A stretch of DNA of 36,421 nucleotides from Bacteroidales bacterium (GTDB lineage Bacteria > Bacteroidota > Bacteroidia > Bacteroidales > F082), in contig JANJXG010000131.1 of the NCBI GenBank assembly GCA_024709145.1, forward strand, positions 1-36,421. The letters run 5' to 3'. Below are positions 8,980 through 16,703 of this stretch, piece by piece (position 1 is the stretch's first letter; the number at the start of each line of letters is the position of its first letter). The notes under the pieces were generated by a model. It was not told where the DNA came from. It did no database searches and saw nothing but the letters and a program-made list of their open reading frames with translations. Made by a program: the position numbers and the translations under genes.

Positions 8980-10020
8980 TCATTGCTTTGATACCGGAAC
9001 AGGGGTGGCTGGAAATTTCAGGGCCATGAACCGCAGACTGAGTCCAAATGTATATTGCGATTGGGAGGCAATTTGGATTTTGTTTACATACTGATACACA
9101 GGATAATCGGCTTGAACAAAAGCCATCAGCCCGGGAATGACGGCATAGCTTAGCTGGGGTGACACAAACAGCTTGCGACTGCCTGTTGCCAAAGGATCGT
9201 AGTTGGGATAGCTGCTCATGAGAATATCGGGATTTACCGTCATACTGCCAATCCATTCGCCTTTGAGCTGCAGGTTGGCATGAAGTTTTTCAAAGAAACT
9301 GTATCCGGCAAAAATACCCAGACTGGCATAATTTCCCAGTTTCTCGCCCAGTGGATTCCAGCCTTTGAGGATAAAAAGGGCATTGGCTGCCAGACGCAGC
9401 TTTGTCGCCGGAAGGCGTCCGGCATAAAACAGACTGAAAAGGAAATCCTGTGCGCCTGAACTGGCCTGTACTGCCAGCGGCTTATAGGTGTAGATCGTTT
9501 CACCGGAAAAGGGCTCCAGATGTCCGATTGAATCCTGATAGCTGCCCAGGGGGATTTTCATCCCCATTCCGAAGGTGAGTTCCGTGAATTTATTCCTGCC
9601 TGATGGCTGAATGATGTTGTAACGCGGAAAAAGCAACAAGTCGCCGATACCCGATGACTGGTAGCTGTCGCGCGCACGGAGGCCCACCTGGGTTTTATCG
9701 GTCCAATAGCCGGCCTCAACTGCCATGGTGAGCCTGTCAGTAAGCCCGTAAGCCACTTTGCTGTATAGATAGCCACTGCTGAAGCGGTCGAGGTAATTGT
9801 CCTCATCACGGCTACCCTGCAGAAAACGGTGCGACGAAACATACTGATAATAACTGCTTATTTCCATCTGTCCCAGACGAAGCACACCCTGCGAAGCATC
9901 ACCGGCCAGCGGACTGCCTCCGCCAACAGCACAACATTGGGCTTGAATTTCCATAACCATTGCGCTCAGCAAAAGCATCAGCGCCACCAGTCCGGGAGCT
10001 TTCATTACGGATCTATTCAT
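8980..10020 (-). CDS. Outer-membrane transporter-like protein with Cys-Cys N-terminus
   Basis: About 346 residues from the ATG at 10020. An open frame extends further upstream, but that part lies inside the preceding gene and lacks a signal sequence. From 10020 the protein begins with a clear signal peptide (MNRSVMKAPGLVALMLLLSA) followed by QCCAVGGGSP at the mature N-terminus. The rest is beta-strand-rich and ends in strands, consistent with an outer-membrane barrel. Its start overlaps the end of the upstream thioredoxin-like gene by 8 bp, so the two are coupled. The Cys pair at the mature N-terminus beside a redox partner may bind metal or be kept reduced. That is inference; the substrate is unknown. 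It converges on the efflux operon with a gap of 26 bp. Confidence 0.7.
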   Translation of the reverse strand: MNRSVMKAPGLVALMLLLSAMVMEIQAQCCAVGGGSPLAGDASQGVLRLGQMEISSYYQYVSSHRFLQGSRDEDNYLDRFSSGYLYSKVAYGLTDRLTMAVEAGYWTDKTQVGLRARDSYQSSGIGDLLLFPRYNIIQPSGRNKFTELTFGMGMKIPLGSYQDSIGHLEPFSGETIYTYKPLAVQASSGAQDFLFSLFYAGRLPATKLRLAANALFILKGWNPLGEKLGNYASLGIFAGYSFFEKLHANLQLKGEWIGSMTVNPDILMSSYPNYDPLATGSRKLFVSPQLSYAVIPGLMAFVQADYPVYQYVNKIQIASQSQYTFGLSLRFMALKFPATPVPVSKQ

Positions 10021-10795
10021 CGGCGGAATGCATAAATTTCCGGTAAACTGCACCCTTTTCATGAACCAGCTGCAACAGATAAACCCCTTTGCCAGCTTTA
10101 AAGACCGGAAGTTTGTAGCTGTGCTGACCGGCTTGTAACTTACCTTCATAAATTTCGCTCATCACCCTTCCGTTCAGGTCGGTGATACTCAGCTTAACCT
10201 GCGAAGCCGACTGAAGTTTGAGGGTGATGGCCGAACCGGCTACGGCAGGGTTAGGCGAAAGCCCGAGGGAAGCCCAGGCATCAGCATGTTCTTCGGTGCC
10301 CGAAATTACCGAGATGGCAGCATTGATGGCTTGCTGAAGGGCAATGTGATCCACGGCATCAATGGCATTGTAGAAAACCTGATGACCACTCCCGCCCAAC
10401 ACAACCACCTTGGGCATGCCCGGAGAGCCGTAGTCAGTCATTTTGATGGCAGCATTCGAAAAGCGGCGTGTATTGGACATCTCGTAGGTGTTGGCCCACA
10501 GATCGAGGGAAGAACAGGGCAGGTCGGCATAGTCGTCACACAACAGCATCATCACCATGCCCGGGTGGCTGCTTTCGTAACTCTGTACCACGTTATAGGT
10601 TGTTTTCAACGGCAAAACACACGAGCCGCAAGGCATTGTCCAGCCGATAACCACCACCTTGCCGGCATCCAAAGCCGAAAACAATTCAAAAGACTCACCT
10701 TTACAGTCGGGCACATTGAAGTTTACCGCCGTTTGCGAATACCCGCTGATTTGCCAAAAAAGGAAAAACGCAAGAAGAATCATATTCTTTTTCAT
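10013..10795 (-). CDS. Secreted thioredoxin-like protein with a T9SS sorting domain
   Basis: From the ATG at 10795 this is 260 residues. A start at 10834 is open but lies almost at the expected transcription start, and only the 10795 start gives a clean signal peptide (MKKNMILLAFFLFWQISGYSQ). A thioredoxin/AhpC-like fold follows with the redox motif CGSC (C56, C59), preceded by VVVIGWTMP. The last 70 or so residues are a type A T9SS sorting domain: LSPNPAVAG, then VKLSITDLNGRVM, GKGVYLLQLV and a basic end. The protein should therefore cross the outer membrane and act at the surface or outside. CGSC replaces the usual CxPC/CGPC, which would alter redox potential. It is followed by an overlapping outer-membrane protein gene. 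Confidence 0.82.
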   Translation of the reverse strand: MKKNMILLAFFLFWQISGYSQTAVNFNVPDCKGESFELFSALDAGKVVVIGWTMPCGSCVLPLKTTYNVVQSYESSHPGMVMMLLCDDYADLPCSSLDLWANTYEMSNTRRFSNAAIKMTDYGSPGMPKVVVLGGSGHQVFYNAIDAVDHIALQQAINAAISVISGTEEHADAWASLGLSPNPAVAGSAITLKLQSASQVKLSITDLNGRVMSEIYEGKLQAGQHSYKLPVFKAGKGVYLLQLVHEKGAVYRKFMHSADE

Positions 10796-10844
10796 CAACA
10801 TTACAATTAAGTATTTAAGTGCATAATTAAACAATCAGCCGCGC

Positions 10845-10877
10845 CAAATATAGAAAAGAAATCCATGGAGCCGCAAA
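10845..10877 (-). promoter_or_regulatory. Bacteroidota promoter, TTTG-N21-TATATTTG
   Basis: On the minus strand TTTG (10877-10874) and TATATTTG (10852-10845) are spaced 21 bp apart, matching the -33/-7 consensus. Transcription would start near 10838, leaving a leader of about 40 nt before the ATG at 10795. This supports the shorter start for the thioredoxin-like gene. Confidence 0.6.
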
Positions 10878-10940
10878 AAAACATTCCCATCGCGAAAGAC
10901 AAAAGGTGATGGGTAACGGACTGTGGCTTGTGGTGATGTG

Positions 10941-11030
10941 GTAAAGACCAATCAAGCCAATGACCAAAAACCATGATCAATGACCAAAGACCAAAAAAAA
11001 CTACCACCAAAACCACAATCAAGCCAAAGA
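10941..11030. repeat. Degenerate GACCAAA-type low-complexity repeat in a 470-bp gene gap
   Basis: The gap 10835-11306 carries no gene I can support. Within it, about 90 bases are built from variants of ATGACCAAA and AAGACCAAA, and AATCAAGCCAA occurs exactly twice (10950-10960 and 11017-11027). G is depleted on this strand. It looks like slippage- or duplication-derived intergenic sequence, not coding DNA. Function is unknown. Confidence 0.5.
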
Positions 11031-11214
11031 GAAAGACAATCGGTAATGAGTTATGGATTGATAAACCAGCGCCAGCTGACCCCGAAGTGGTCGATCAACC
11101 CGGATGATGTGTAAACAATGAAAAGTTGACGACGAACAGACAAATCGTAAAACAGCTGAAAAAACATGCGTAATCTGCAAGCTTTTGTTAGTTTTGACGT
11201 TTATTAACCTGGTA

Positions 11215-11260
11215 GCTGACCAAAACATTCATCTTATAGCATGGGATTGTTTTGGTCGGT
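11215..11260. repeat. Inverted repeat upstream of wecB
   Basis: GACCAAAACA (11218-11227) and TGTTTTGGTC (11248-11257) are perfect 10-bp arms around a 20-base loop, and the stem extends to about 13 bp if GT pairs are allowed. It lies about 50 bp upstream of the wecB ATG. There is no T-run, so it is a poor intrinsic terminator. It could be an operator or a cruciform-type repeat, or a mobile-element relic. A weak -7-like TGACTTTG (one mismatch) follows at 11285-11292. Confidence 0.5.
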
Positions 11261-11306
11261 GCGCTTCGCTGTCTGATACAATGTTGACTTTGATACCTTC
11301 CGGCAC

Positions 11307-12404
11307 ATGAAAACCATTCTTACGGTCATTGGAGCCCGTCCCCAGTTTGTGAAAGCATCCGTAATAAGCAGGCTTATCCGGAGCGAAAGCTGGAGCAAAC
11401 ACTTTCGCGAACTCATCCTGCATACGGGTCAGCATTACGACGACAACCTTTCGGAGGTTTTTTTCAGACAGATGGCCATTCCCAGGCCTGATTTCCAACT
11501 TCGGGTTACAGAATCAGGTCATGGCGGAATGACAGCACAAATGCTCGATGGCATCGAAAAAGTGCTTCTGAATCATCGCCCGGATATGGTACTCGTCTAC
11601 GGCGATACCAACAGCACGCTGGCAGGGGCATTGGCTGCTGCTAAACTTCAGATACCACTTGTGCATGTTGAAGCAGGCCTGCGAAGCTATGACAAAAAAA
11701 TGCCGGAAGAACAAAACCGCGTTCTTACCGACCACCTCTCTGACTGGCTTTTCTGCCCGACTAAAACTGCTGTTGACAACCTTGCACGTGAAGGCCTTAC
11801 CAGGGGTATTGCAGCGGTGGGGGATGTCATGCTCGATGCAAGCCTCTATTACAGGCATCAGCTGCATCTATCGGGTCTTGCTGATGCAACAGGTCTGGCC
11901 ACTTTGATTCCGTTTAACACTGCCGAGACACCTTATGTTTTGGCCACCATTCACCGTGCCGGAAATACCGACAATCCCGACATACTCGCCCAACTGGTGC
12001 ACATTATCAACAACATATCGATGGATGTTGTTTTACCGCTTCACCCTCGGACAAAACAAAAAATGCTGGACAACGGCCTTTTCTTTCAGAAGCACGTGCA
12101 TCAGCTTGAACCTGTAGGATACCTCGAAATGCTTTGGCTCGAGATGAACTCAAAGGTTATCATGACCGATTCAGGCGGGGTTCAAAAAGAAGCTTATTTT
12201 CTGCAGAAACCCTGCATTACCCTTCGTGAGGAAACAGAATGGACAGAAACCGTTGAAAGCGGCTGGAATACCCTGGCAGGGTGTAACAAAGATAAAGTGC
12301 TCCAAACACTCGAAAATCTTTCCTTACCCGCAAGCCATCCTGACTTTTATGGGGATGGAAAGGCTGGTCAGAAAATGCTTCATATACTATCAGAATTGGA
12401 ATAA
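11307..12404 (+). CDS. wecB: Non-hydrolysing UDP-N-acetylglucosamine 2-epimerase
   Basis: A 365-residue cytoplasmic enzyme that interconverts UDP-GlcNAc and UDP-ManNAc, the precursor of ManNAc-containing surface glycans. It has the family motifs in order: GARPQFVK (9-16), HTGQHYD (39-45), YGDTNST (98-104), HVEAGLRS (120-127), PEEQNR (133-138), H216 in ATIHRAGN, DSGG (288-291) and REETEW (307-312), with a normal full length. It stands alone, with no glycan-synthesis genes next to it, which is unusual since it normally sits in a polysaccharide cluster. UDP-ManNAc dehydrogenase and transferases must be elsewhere. A sequence resembling its 3' end recurs at 14146-14217. Confidence 0.95.
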   Translation: MKTILTVIGARPQFVKASVISRLIRSESWSKHFRELILHTGQHYDDNLSEVFFRQMAIPRPDFQLRVTESGHGGMTAQMLDGIEKVLLNHRPDMVLVYGDTNSTLAGALAAAKLQIPLVHVEAGLRSYDKKMPEEQNRVLTDHLSDWLFCPTKTAVDNLAREGLTRGIAAVGDVMLDASLYYRHQLHLSGLADATGLATLIPFNTAETPYVLATIHRAGNTDNPDILAQLVHIINNISMDVVLPLHPRTKQKMLDNGLFFQKHVHQLEPVGYLEMLWLEMNSKVIMTDSGGVQKEAYFLQKPCITLREETEWTETVESGWNTLAGCNKDKVLQTLENLSLPASHPDFYGDGKAGQKMLHILSELE

Positions 12405-12472
12405 AAAACCAAAAATTCTGTTCCTGTTTCCAAAAAAGGATTATCCAGAGTGAGTTATTTGGTTTCATTGTT

Positions 12473-12480
12473 TACTTTTG
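12473..12480 (+). promoter_or_regulatory. Bacteroidota -7 element TACTTTTG
   Basis: TACTTTTG fits TAnnTTTG exactly. It contains the TTG at 12478 that could otherwise be read as a start codon. Transcription should begin around 12487, so translation must start at the ATG at 12499. Confidence 0.6.
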
Positions 12481-12498
12481 CCTAAAATCAACAAGCAT

Positions 12499-12921
12499 AT
12501 GTACCAATTTCAGCTCAATAAGCGTGTTTTCATTTTAGTTATGTTGCTATCTGTATTCTTAATATCAACCTCTTGTGCTACTGTATTTTCTGGAAAGATG
12601 AACACCATCACTGTTCACGAAGGCAATCCGGAAAAAGCCGTTGTTTACCTTGATGGTGAATACCTTGGTGAAACTCCGTTAAAAATGCGCATTTCAAAAT
12701 ACAAGCTACAGCACGGCAGTATGATCGAAATCAGGAAAAAGGGCTACGAAACAGCGCGTTTTCAGGTTACCCGTCGCCCTCATAAGCTGTATGTGGCAGC
12801 TGATATCCTCACAGGTTTTATACCGCTGATCATTGACACCGCTACGGGCAATATCTACAGGCCACACACCGGTGATCTCAGTTATGAGCTCCTCCCATTA
12901 TCAGAAACTTACAATAAGTAG
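12499..12921 (+). CDS. PEGA-domain lipoprotein
   Basis: 140 residues from ATG 12499; an in-frame TTG at 12478 lies inside the promoter element and is rejected as a start. The signal peptide ends in a lipobox (ISTSC), giving a lipidated Cys. A PEGA-like segment follows: AVVYLDGEYLGETPLKMRI, a surface beta-hairpin domain common in envelope proteins. The end contains a hydrophobic stretch (TGFIPLIIDTATGNIYRP). Eleven bases separate it from the PagL-like gene, so the two form an operon. The DNA looks more AT-rich than wecB and the region before it. Its molecular function is unknown. Confidence 0.75.
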   Translation: MYQFQLNKRVFILVMLLSVFLISTSCATVFSGKMNTITVHEGNPEKAVVYLDGEYLGETPLKMRISKYKLQHGSMIEIRKKGYETARFQVTRRPHKLYVAADILTGFIPLIIDTATGNIYRPHTGDLSYELLPLSETYNK

Positions 12922-12932
12922 GAGATCATACC

Positions 12933-14135
12933 ATGAAAAAAATTAGGATAATTTGCTTTATATTACTGATCCAGACTGGCTTTCTTATTCAGGCTCAGGA
13001 CTATCAGCAATTGCTGAAGGAAAAGAGGCAAAAGATTAACTATGGTTTTTTTAATGTTATTGATGTTAAGTACCATCATGGCCGCTTTTTAAAAAACTCT
13101 CAAAAGCTTGACAACATCATGGATAATCCTTATGATGCCTATGATGTCAGGATTGGATTTCAATCTACGGGCCTCAAGAAAAAGTATGATGCACTTTATG
13201 GATATCCCGTCTATGGAGTGGGTTTTTATAAAGCCTTTTTTAAAGGAGGTGAGTTGGGTTCGCCTCAGGCGGTATATCTTTTTATGCGTGCTCCCGTGAT
13301 TCGTGGTCAAAAGCTCCGGTGGAACTGGGAAATGGGAGCCGGCTTGTCGTATGGATTTTATAAATATGACCCCAATACTAATCCCGATCAATCTGTAATA
13401 GGATCGGAGCATAATGTATATTTTAATGCCGCCACAGGCATCTCATACGCCCTGAACGACAGGTATGATATGACGCTAGATTTCGATCTAACGCACTTTT
13501 CCAATGGTTCGACACGAACGCCAAATCTTGGTATTAACCTGACAGGACTGGCACTGGGTTTCAGATATAGCTTCAACCCTGTAAGAAATTATACCAAAGC
13601 CGTCGATTCTACTTTCCGACCTGCTGTTAAGCCTGACTTTATTCATAAAAAACCCGCAAAATACCAGCGTCATTCCGATATCATCGTATTTGGCAGCGTC
13701 GGTGGAAAAACAACCACTACACAAATCTATGACGGACCTACTTATTTTATTTCATCATTATCACTTGATTATGCCTGGGCTTATCATCATATAGGTAAGG
13801 TTGGAATTGGCCTGGATGGTTTTTATGAGTCGGCCCTTCGCGATTATCCAACTAGGATTGTAAATCCCGGATTCAATGATTTGTCCTATGTCGGTTGGCA
13901 TATTTCTCATTACCTGCGTCTTTACAGGCTTTCACTCGTTACACAGGCCGGTTTCTATCTTTCAGACCATGTATCTCATAAAGGAAAGCTTTATCTGCAG
14001 GTTGGAGCCAGTTATCATATTACCGAAAGGCTTTTTGCCCGTGCAGCCTTGAAAACCCGTAATGGAGCCGTAGCCGATTTTATTGAATGGGGAATCGGTT
14101 ATCAGTTTCCTTTTGCCTATGGAAAGGTGAGGTAG
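12933..14135 (+). CDS. PagL-like lipid A 3-O-deacylase / acyloxyacyl hydrolase family outer-membrane protein
   Basis: 400 residues with a signal peptide (MKKIRIICFILLIQTGF, cut near IQAQ). The middle contains LTHFSNGSTRTPNLGIN, with H188 and S190 placed like the catalytic His-x-Ser of PagL (H-x-S-N). The rest is beta-strand-rich and fits an outer-membrane barrel. Bacteroidota members of this family are larger than the roughly 170-residue Pseudomonas PagL and carry a second strand-rich half, as here. I cannot place the acidic member of the triad; N202 lies near where it would be expected. The likely role is trimming acyl chains from lipid A. It forms an operon with the PEGA lipoprotein and may be imported, judging by AT-rich codon use. 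Confidence 0.7.
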   Translation: MKKIRIICFILLIQTGFLIQAQDYQQLLKEKRQKINYGFFNVIDVKYHHGRFLKNSQKLDNIMDNPYDAYDVRIGFQSTGLKKKYDALYGYPVYGVGFYKAFFKGGELGSPQAVYLFMRAPVIRGQKLRWNWEMGAGLSYGFYKYDPNTNPDQSVIGSEHNVYFNAATGISYALNDRYDMTLDFDLTHFSNGSTRTPNLGINLTGLALGFRYSFNPVRNYTKAVDSTFRPAVKPDFIHKKPAKYQRHSDIIVFGSVGGKTTTTQIYDGPTYFISSLSLDYAWAYHHIGKVGIGLDGFYESALRDYPTRIVNPGFNDLSYVGWHISHYLRLYRLSLVTQAGFYLSDHVSHKGKLYLQVGASYHITERLFARAALKTRNGAVADFIEWGIGYQFPFAYGKVR

Positions 14136-14145
14136 AAGACTGCTG

Positions 14146-14217
14146 AACATCTTTCGACCACCTGACTTTTATTCGGATGGCTATGAAATCTGGAATATCC
14201 GGTTACTCAGCAGCACC
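14146..14217 (+). pseudogene. Possible relic of a wecB 3' end
   Basis: In one frame this short gap reads NIFRPPDFYSDGYEIW and so on, close to the HPDFYGDG of the intact wecB tail. At the DNA level CCTGACTTTTAT and GGATGG are shared, with two mismatching bases between. The match is short, and chance or unrelated origin is possible. If real, the PEGA/PagL pair is bracketed by two wecB ends. Confidence 0.22.
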
Positions 14218-14685
14218 TCACAGGTCGATGCGTTTAAAATGAAACTCCTTGCGTTTGTTGCCGCGCAGGTTTTCAATTCGGGCATAGAGGGTGCTGTCGT
14301 TTTTCAGTTCATAAATGATCCTGTTGGGATAATCGTGACCGGCATTCTCAAAAACCCAGGTATTGGTCAACTGTTTGCTTAATTCAAATCCCACTTCTTC
14401 CTCCTCGTTTTGATCGGGGACACGGGCAAAAAAATGAAGCTTTTCGTTCTGCATGCCAAAACGCATTTTTTCGAGAAGCAGGGTGTCGCCCTGGTTAATG
14501 CTGAAGCTGATCCCGCTGAGCAGGGAGTCGTTGCTCAATGTCCACCATTCATACAAAAGCGGCCCTTCGGTCGATTGCCACAAGCCGGTAATATCGGTGA
14601 GTGGCTTTTCATGCTGATCAGCTGTTTTGCAACCGAAAGCCAGCAGGAAGAAAAAGACTGCGATGTAAAGATTTTTTTTAATCAT
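14218..14685 (-). CDS. DUF6265-like lipoprotein
   Basis: 155 residues with a signal peptide ending in a lipobox-like LLAFGC, so a probable lipoprotein. The mature part shows the pattern ITGLWQSTEGPLLYEWW, then LLSGISFSI, then HDYPNRIIYEL, which I associate with DUF6265, a small beta-barrel-like domain of unknown function. It is the last gene of a minus-strand group (pgi, MOSC protein, this) with only 23 bp to the MOSC gene, so it is probably cotranscribed. No enzymatic residues can be assigned. Confidence 0.65.
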   Translation of the reverse strand: MIKKNLYIAVFFFLLAFGCKTADQHEKPLTDITGLWQSTEGPLLYEWWTLSNDSLLSGISFSINQGDTLLLEKMRFGMQNEKLHFFARVPDQNEEEEVGFELSKQLTNTWVFENAGHDYPNRIIYELKNDSTLYARIENLRGNKRKEFHFKRIDL

Positions 14686-14708
14686 GGCGGGTATTTATGT
14701 ATGAAACA

Positions 14709-15146
14709 TCAGGGAAACAGGTTCACTTCATCGCCAACGCGGATGTGGCCCGCTGACAGCACTCTGCAGGTAACGCCGCCGCGCCAGTCGGGTTGCAGGG
14801 CCGCCTGAAGGCCTTCAAACTGCTCATCCATCCGGTAACAGGGCTCTGTTTCGCCTGTAATTTCAAGAATCAGGCTGCCTATCTGAAGCTTTTGTCCCGT
14901 AGTTTCGAACAATACAATGCCGCTGATGAGCAGGTTGGCCCGACGGATGGTCCAGGGCAAAGGTTTTTGAAGGTTTTTACAGGCAAGGTCAAAGCCTTCG
15001 AGGGTCATCACTGTCACCTGCCTCTTGCCCGGAAGCCCACGGTAATCGTGTGTGATGCCACATACGGGACTCACAAAAGTTTCGTCCGTTGTCAGCATGC
15101 TGCCTCTTTTAACGGTTTTGTAGGCGATGCCCTCGAGCTTACCCAT
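14709..15146 (-). CDS. MOSC domain protein
   Basis: 145 residues from the ATG at 15146, which starts just after the pgi stop. A TTG at 15158 and a GTG at 15155 are open alternatives that overlap pgi. The sequence matches a stand-alone MOSC domain: GITHDYRGLPGKRQVTVMTLEGFD near the N-terminus and the conserved Cys in ETEPCYRMDE (C103), followed by WRGGVTCRVLSAGHIRVGD. MOSC domains deliver sulphur or bind molybdopterin cofactor in the MoCo sulphurase and mARC families; small stand-alone ones also handle N-hydroxylated compounds. It is tightly linked to pgi, though no functional link is known. Confidence 0.85.
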   Translation of the reverse strand: MGKLEGIAYKTVKRGSMLTTDETFVSPVCGITHDYRGLPGKRQVTVMTLEGFDLACKNLQKPLPWTIRRANLLISGIVLFETTGQKLQIGSLILEITGETEPCYRMDEQFEGLQAALQPDWRGGVTCRVLSAGHIRVGDEVNLFP

Positions 15147-15147
15147 T

Positions 15148-16494
15148 TTATTCACCAAGTCTGGCTTTCAAAGCCGCTGTCTGGGTTTCAAAACCCTTTT
15201 TGCCGAGCAGGGCAAACATGTTTTTTTTGTAAGCTTCAACACCAGGCTGGTCAAAAGGATTCACGCCAAGCATATAGCCACTGAGGGCACAGCCCATTTC
15301 GAAGAAATAAATCAGCTGACCGATGGTGTCTGGACTGATTTCCGGAATGCTGATCCTGATGTTGGGAACGCCGCCATCCACGTGCGCAAGGGTGGTTCCC
15401 TGTTCTGCTTTGTGATTCACTTCTGACAGGCGTTTTCCGGCGATGTAATTCAGCTGGTCGAGGTCGCTTTCTGCCATAGGGACGCGCATCTCCCGTTGGG
15501 AGCTTTCAACAGAAATCACTGTCTCAAAAAGAACTCTCAGACCTTCCTGAATGTATTGACCCATCGAATGAAGATCTGTTGTGAAACCAACGCCGGCAGG
15601 AAAGATGCCTTTGTTTTCCTTGCCTTCACTTTCGCCGTAAAGTTGCTTAAACCATTCGGTGAAATAGAAAAGCCGTGGTTCATAGTTCACCATGATTTCC
15701 ACTGATTTACCTGAAGTGTAGAGGGCTTGCCGGGCCGCAGCATACCAGGCAATCGGGTTGCCGTGAATTTTTTGCACGGCACGGCTCATCGCTTCCATCT
15801 TGCGTGCACCTTCGATGAGGTCGCGGATGCTGATGCCTGCAACAGCGATGGGCAGCAAACCAACAGGAGTAAGAACCGAATACCGTCCTCCCACATCATC
15901 TGGAACCACATACGAAACATAACCTTCGCTGTCGGCAAGTTGCTTGAGTGCCCCACGGCTTTTGTCCGTGATGGCCACAATGCGAGTGCGGGCTTCCTCG
16001 ATACCATATTTTTTTTCGATGTGGGCTTTCAGCAATCTGAATGCGATGGCTGGCTCAGTGGTGGTACCCGACTTACTGATCACGGCAAGGCTGTAATCTT
16101 TTTTGTCGAGCAAGTCGAGCAAATCAGCAGTATAATCCTCACTGATGTGTTGTCCGGCATAGATAACATGTGGACCACTGTTTCCGTTGAGCTGAGCAAA
16201 ATGGTGGGTCATGGATTCGATCACAGCCCTGGCCCCCAGGTAAGAGCCACCAATGCCAATTACAACAAAAACCTCGGACTTACGCCTTAGTTCGGCAGCA
16301 TGATTCTCGATGGCTTCAATCTCCTGATTGGTAATTGAAGAGGGAAGGTCGACCCAGCCCAGAAAATCGTTACCTGCACCGGTTTTGTTGTAGATCTTCC
16401 GGTAGGCACTGATGATGTGTTTGTCCCAGGCCAGTATTTCATCTTTCGGAATAAAACCGAATGTTTGTTCCAAATTAAGTTTTACTTGTATCAT
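15148..16494 (-). CDS. pgi: Glucose-6-phosphate isomerase
   Basis: A 448-residue cytosolic enzyme interconverting glucose-6-phosphate and fructose-6-phosphate in glycolysis and gluconeogenesis. The short bacterial form is recognisable from VIGIGGSYLGARAV (78-91), the sugar-phosphate-binding SKSGTTTEPAIA (140-151), GGRYSVLTPVGLLPIAVAG, the active-site DLHSMGQY segment, and HKAEQGTTLAHVDGG near the end. The ATG at 16494 lies about 40 bp downstream of a TACCTTTG promoter element. Downstream, the MOSC gene begins within 2 bp of the stop, so they form an operon. Confidence 0.97.
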   Translation of the reverse strand: MIQVKLNLEQTFGFIPKDEILAWDKHIISAYRKIYNKTGAGNDFLGWVDLPSSITNQEIEAIENHAAELRRKSEVFVVIGIGGSYLGARAVIESMTHHFAQLNGNSGPHVIYAGQHISEDYTADLLDLLDKKDYSLAVISKSGTTTEPAIAFRLLKAHIEKKYGIEEARTRIVAITDKSRGALKQLADSEGYVSYVVPDDVGGRYSVLTPVGLLPIAVAGISIRDLIEGARKMEAMSRAVQKIHGNPIAWYAAARQALYTSGKSVEIMVNYEPRLFYFTEWFKQLYGESEGKENKGIFPAGVGFTTDLHSMGQYIQEGLRVLFETVISVESSQREMRVPMAESDLDQLNYIAGKRLSEVNHKAEQGTTLAHVDGGVPNIRISIPEISPDTIGQLIYFFEMGCALSGYMLGVNPFDQPGVEAYKKNMFALLGKKGFETQTAALKARLGE

Positions 16495-16532
16495 GCTGAT
16501 ATCTGATTAATAAACAATGCTTCATGAGGCGG

Positions 16533-16540
16533 CAAAGGTA
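16533..16540 (-). promoter_or_regulatory. pgi: Bacteroidota -7 element TACCTTTG for pgi
   Basis: On the minus strand TACCTTTG is a perfect TAnnTTTG. Transcription would start near 16527, giving a leader of about 33 nt before the pgi ATG. It lies downstream of the terminator at 16574-16603, so transcription from beyond is shut off before it. Confidence 0.6.
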
Positions 16541-16573
16541 AAAAGAAAGGTGTTTGCAGCGATTTGCAGAAAC

Positions 16574-16603
16574 AAAAAAAGAGGCAAACATGACGTCTGC
16601 CTC
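16574..16603 (-). terminator. Rho-independent terminator, minus strand
   Basis: Read on the minus strand, GAGGCA (16603-16598), an 11-base loop and TGCCTC (16586-16581) are followed at once by seven T residues (16580-16574). This is a clear intrinsic terminator. No minus-strand gene precedes it before position 20094, so it must end a transcript started in the 16605-16800 gap. Confidence 0.75.
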
Positions 16604-16697
16604 CTTGAACCAAAAACCAAAATTTATGAAAACCTTTAACGCACAATAATTAGAACATAAATGGATGGTCTAATGATATACTTAGGTATGAAAAGAA
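16574..16697 (-). ncRNA. Candidate small RNA divergent from rprXY
   Basis: A perfect -7 element (TAATTTTG, 16711-16704) and a strong terminator (16603-16574) on the minus strand would yield an RNA of about 125 nt. No convincing coding frame is seen on that strand between them. Its promoter region abuts the half-site array for the neighbouring two-component system. I do not recognise the RNA as a named family. Confidence 0.4.
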
Positions 16698-16703
16698 CTG
16701 AGA

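Noticed and set aside
10021-10149. Longer start for the Cys-Cys outer-membrane protein
   Set aside because: The extension lies inside the thioredoxin-like gene and would bury the signal peptide.
12478-12480. TTG start for the PEGA lipoprotein
   Set aside because: It lies in the -7 promoter element TACTTTTG; the ATG at 12499 gives a normal lipoprotein signal.
14141-14213. TGCTGA/TCAGCA inverted repeat between convergent genes
   Set aside because: Loop of about 60 bases and no T-run; not a credible terminator.
16626-16649. Mini-frame MKTFNAQ on the plus strand after an A/C-rich leader-like sequence
   Set aside because: Seven codons only; no plus-strand promoter seen and it overlaps the minus-strand RNA candidate. 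Could be a relic of a gene start, not supportable.
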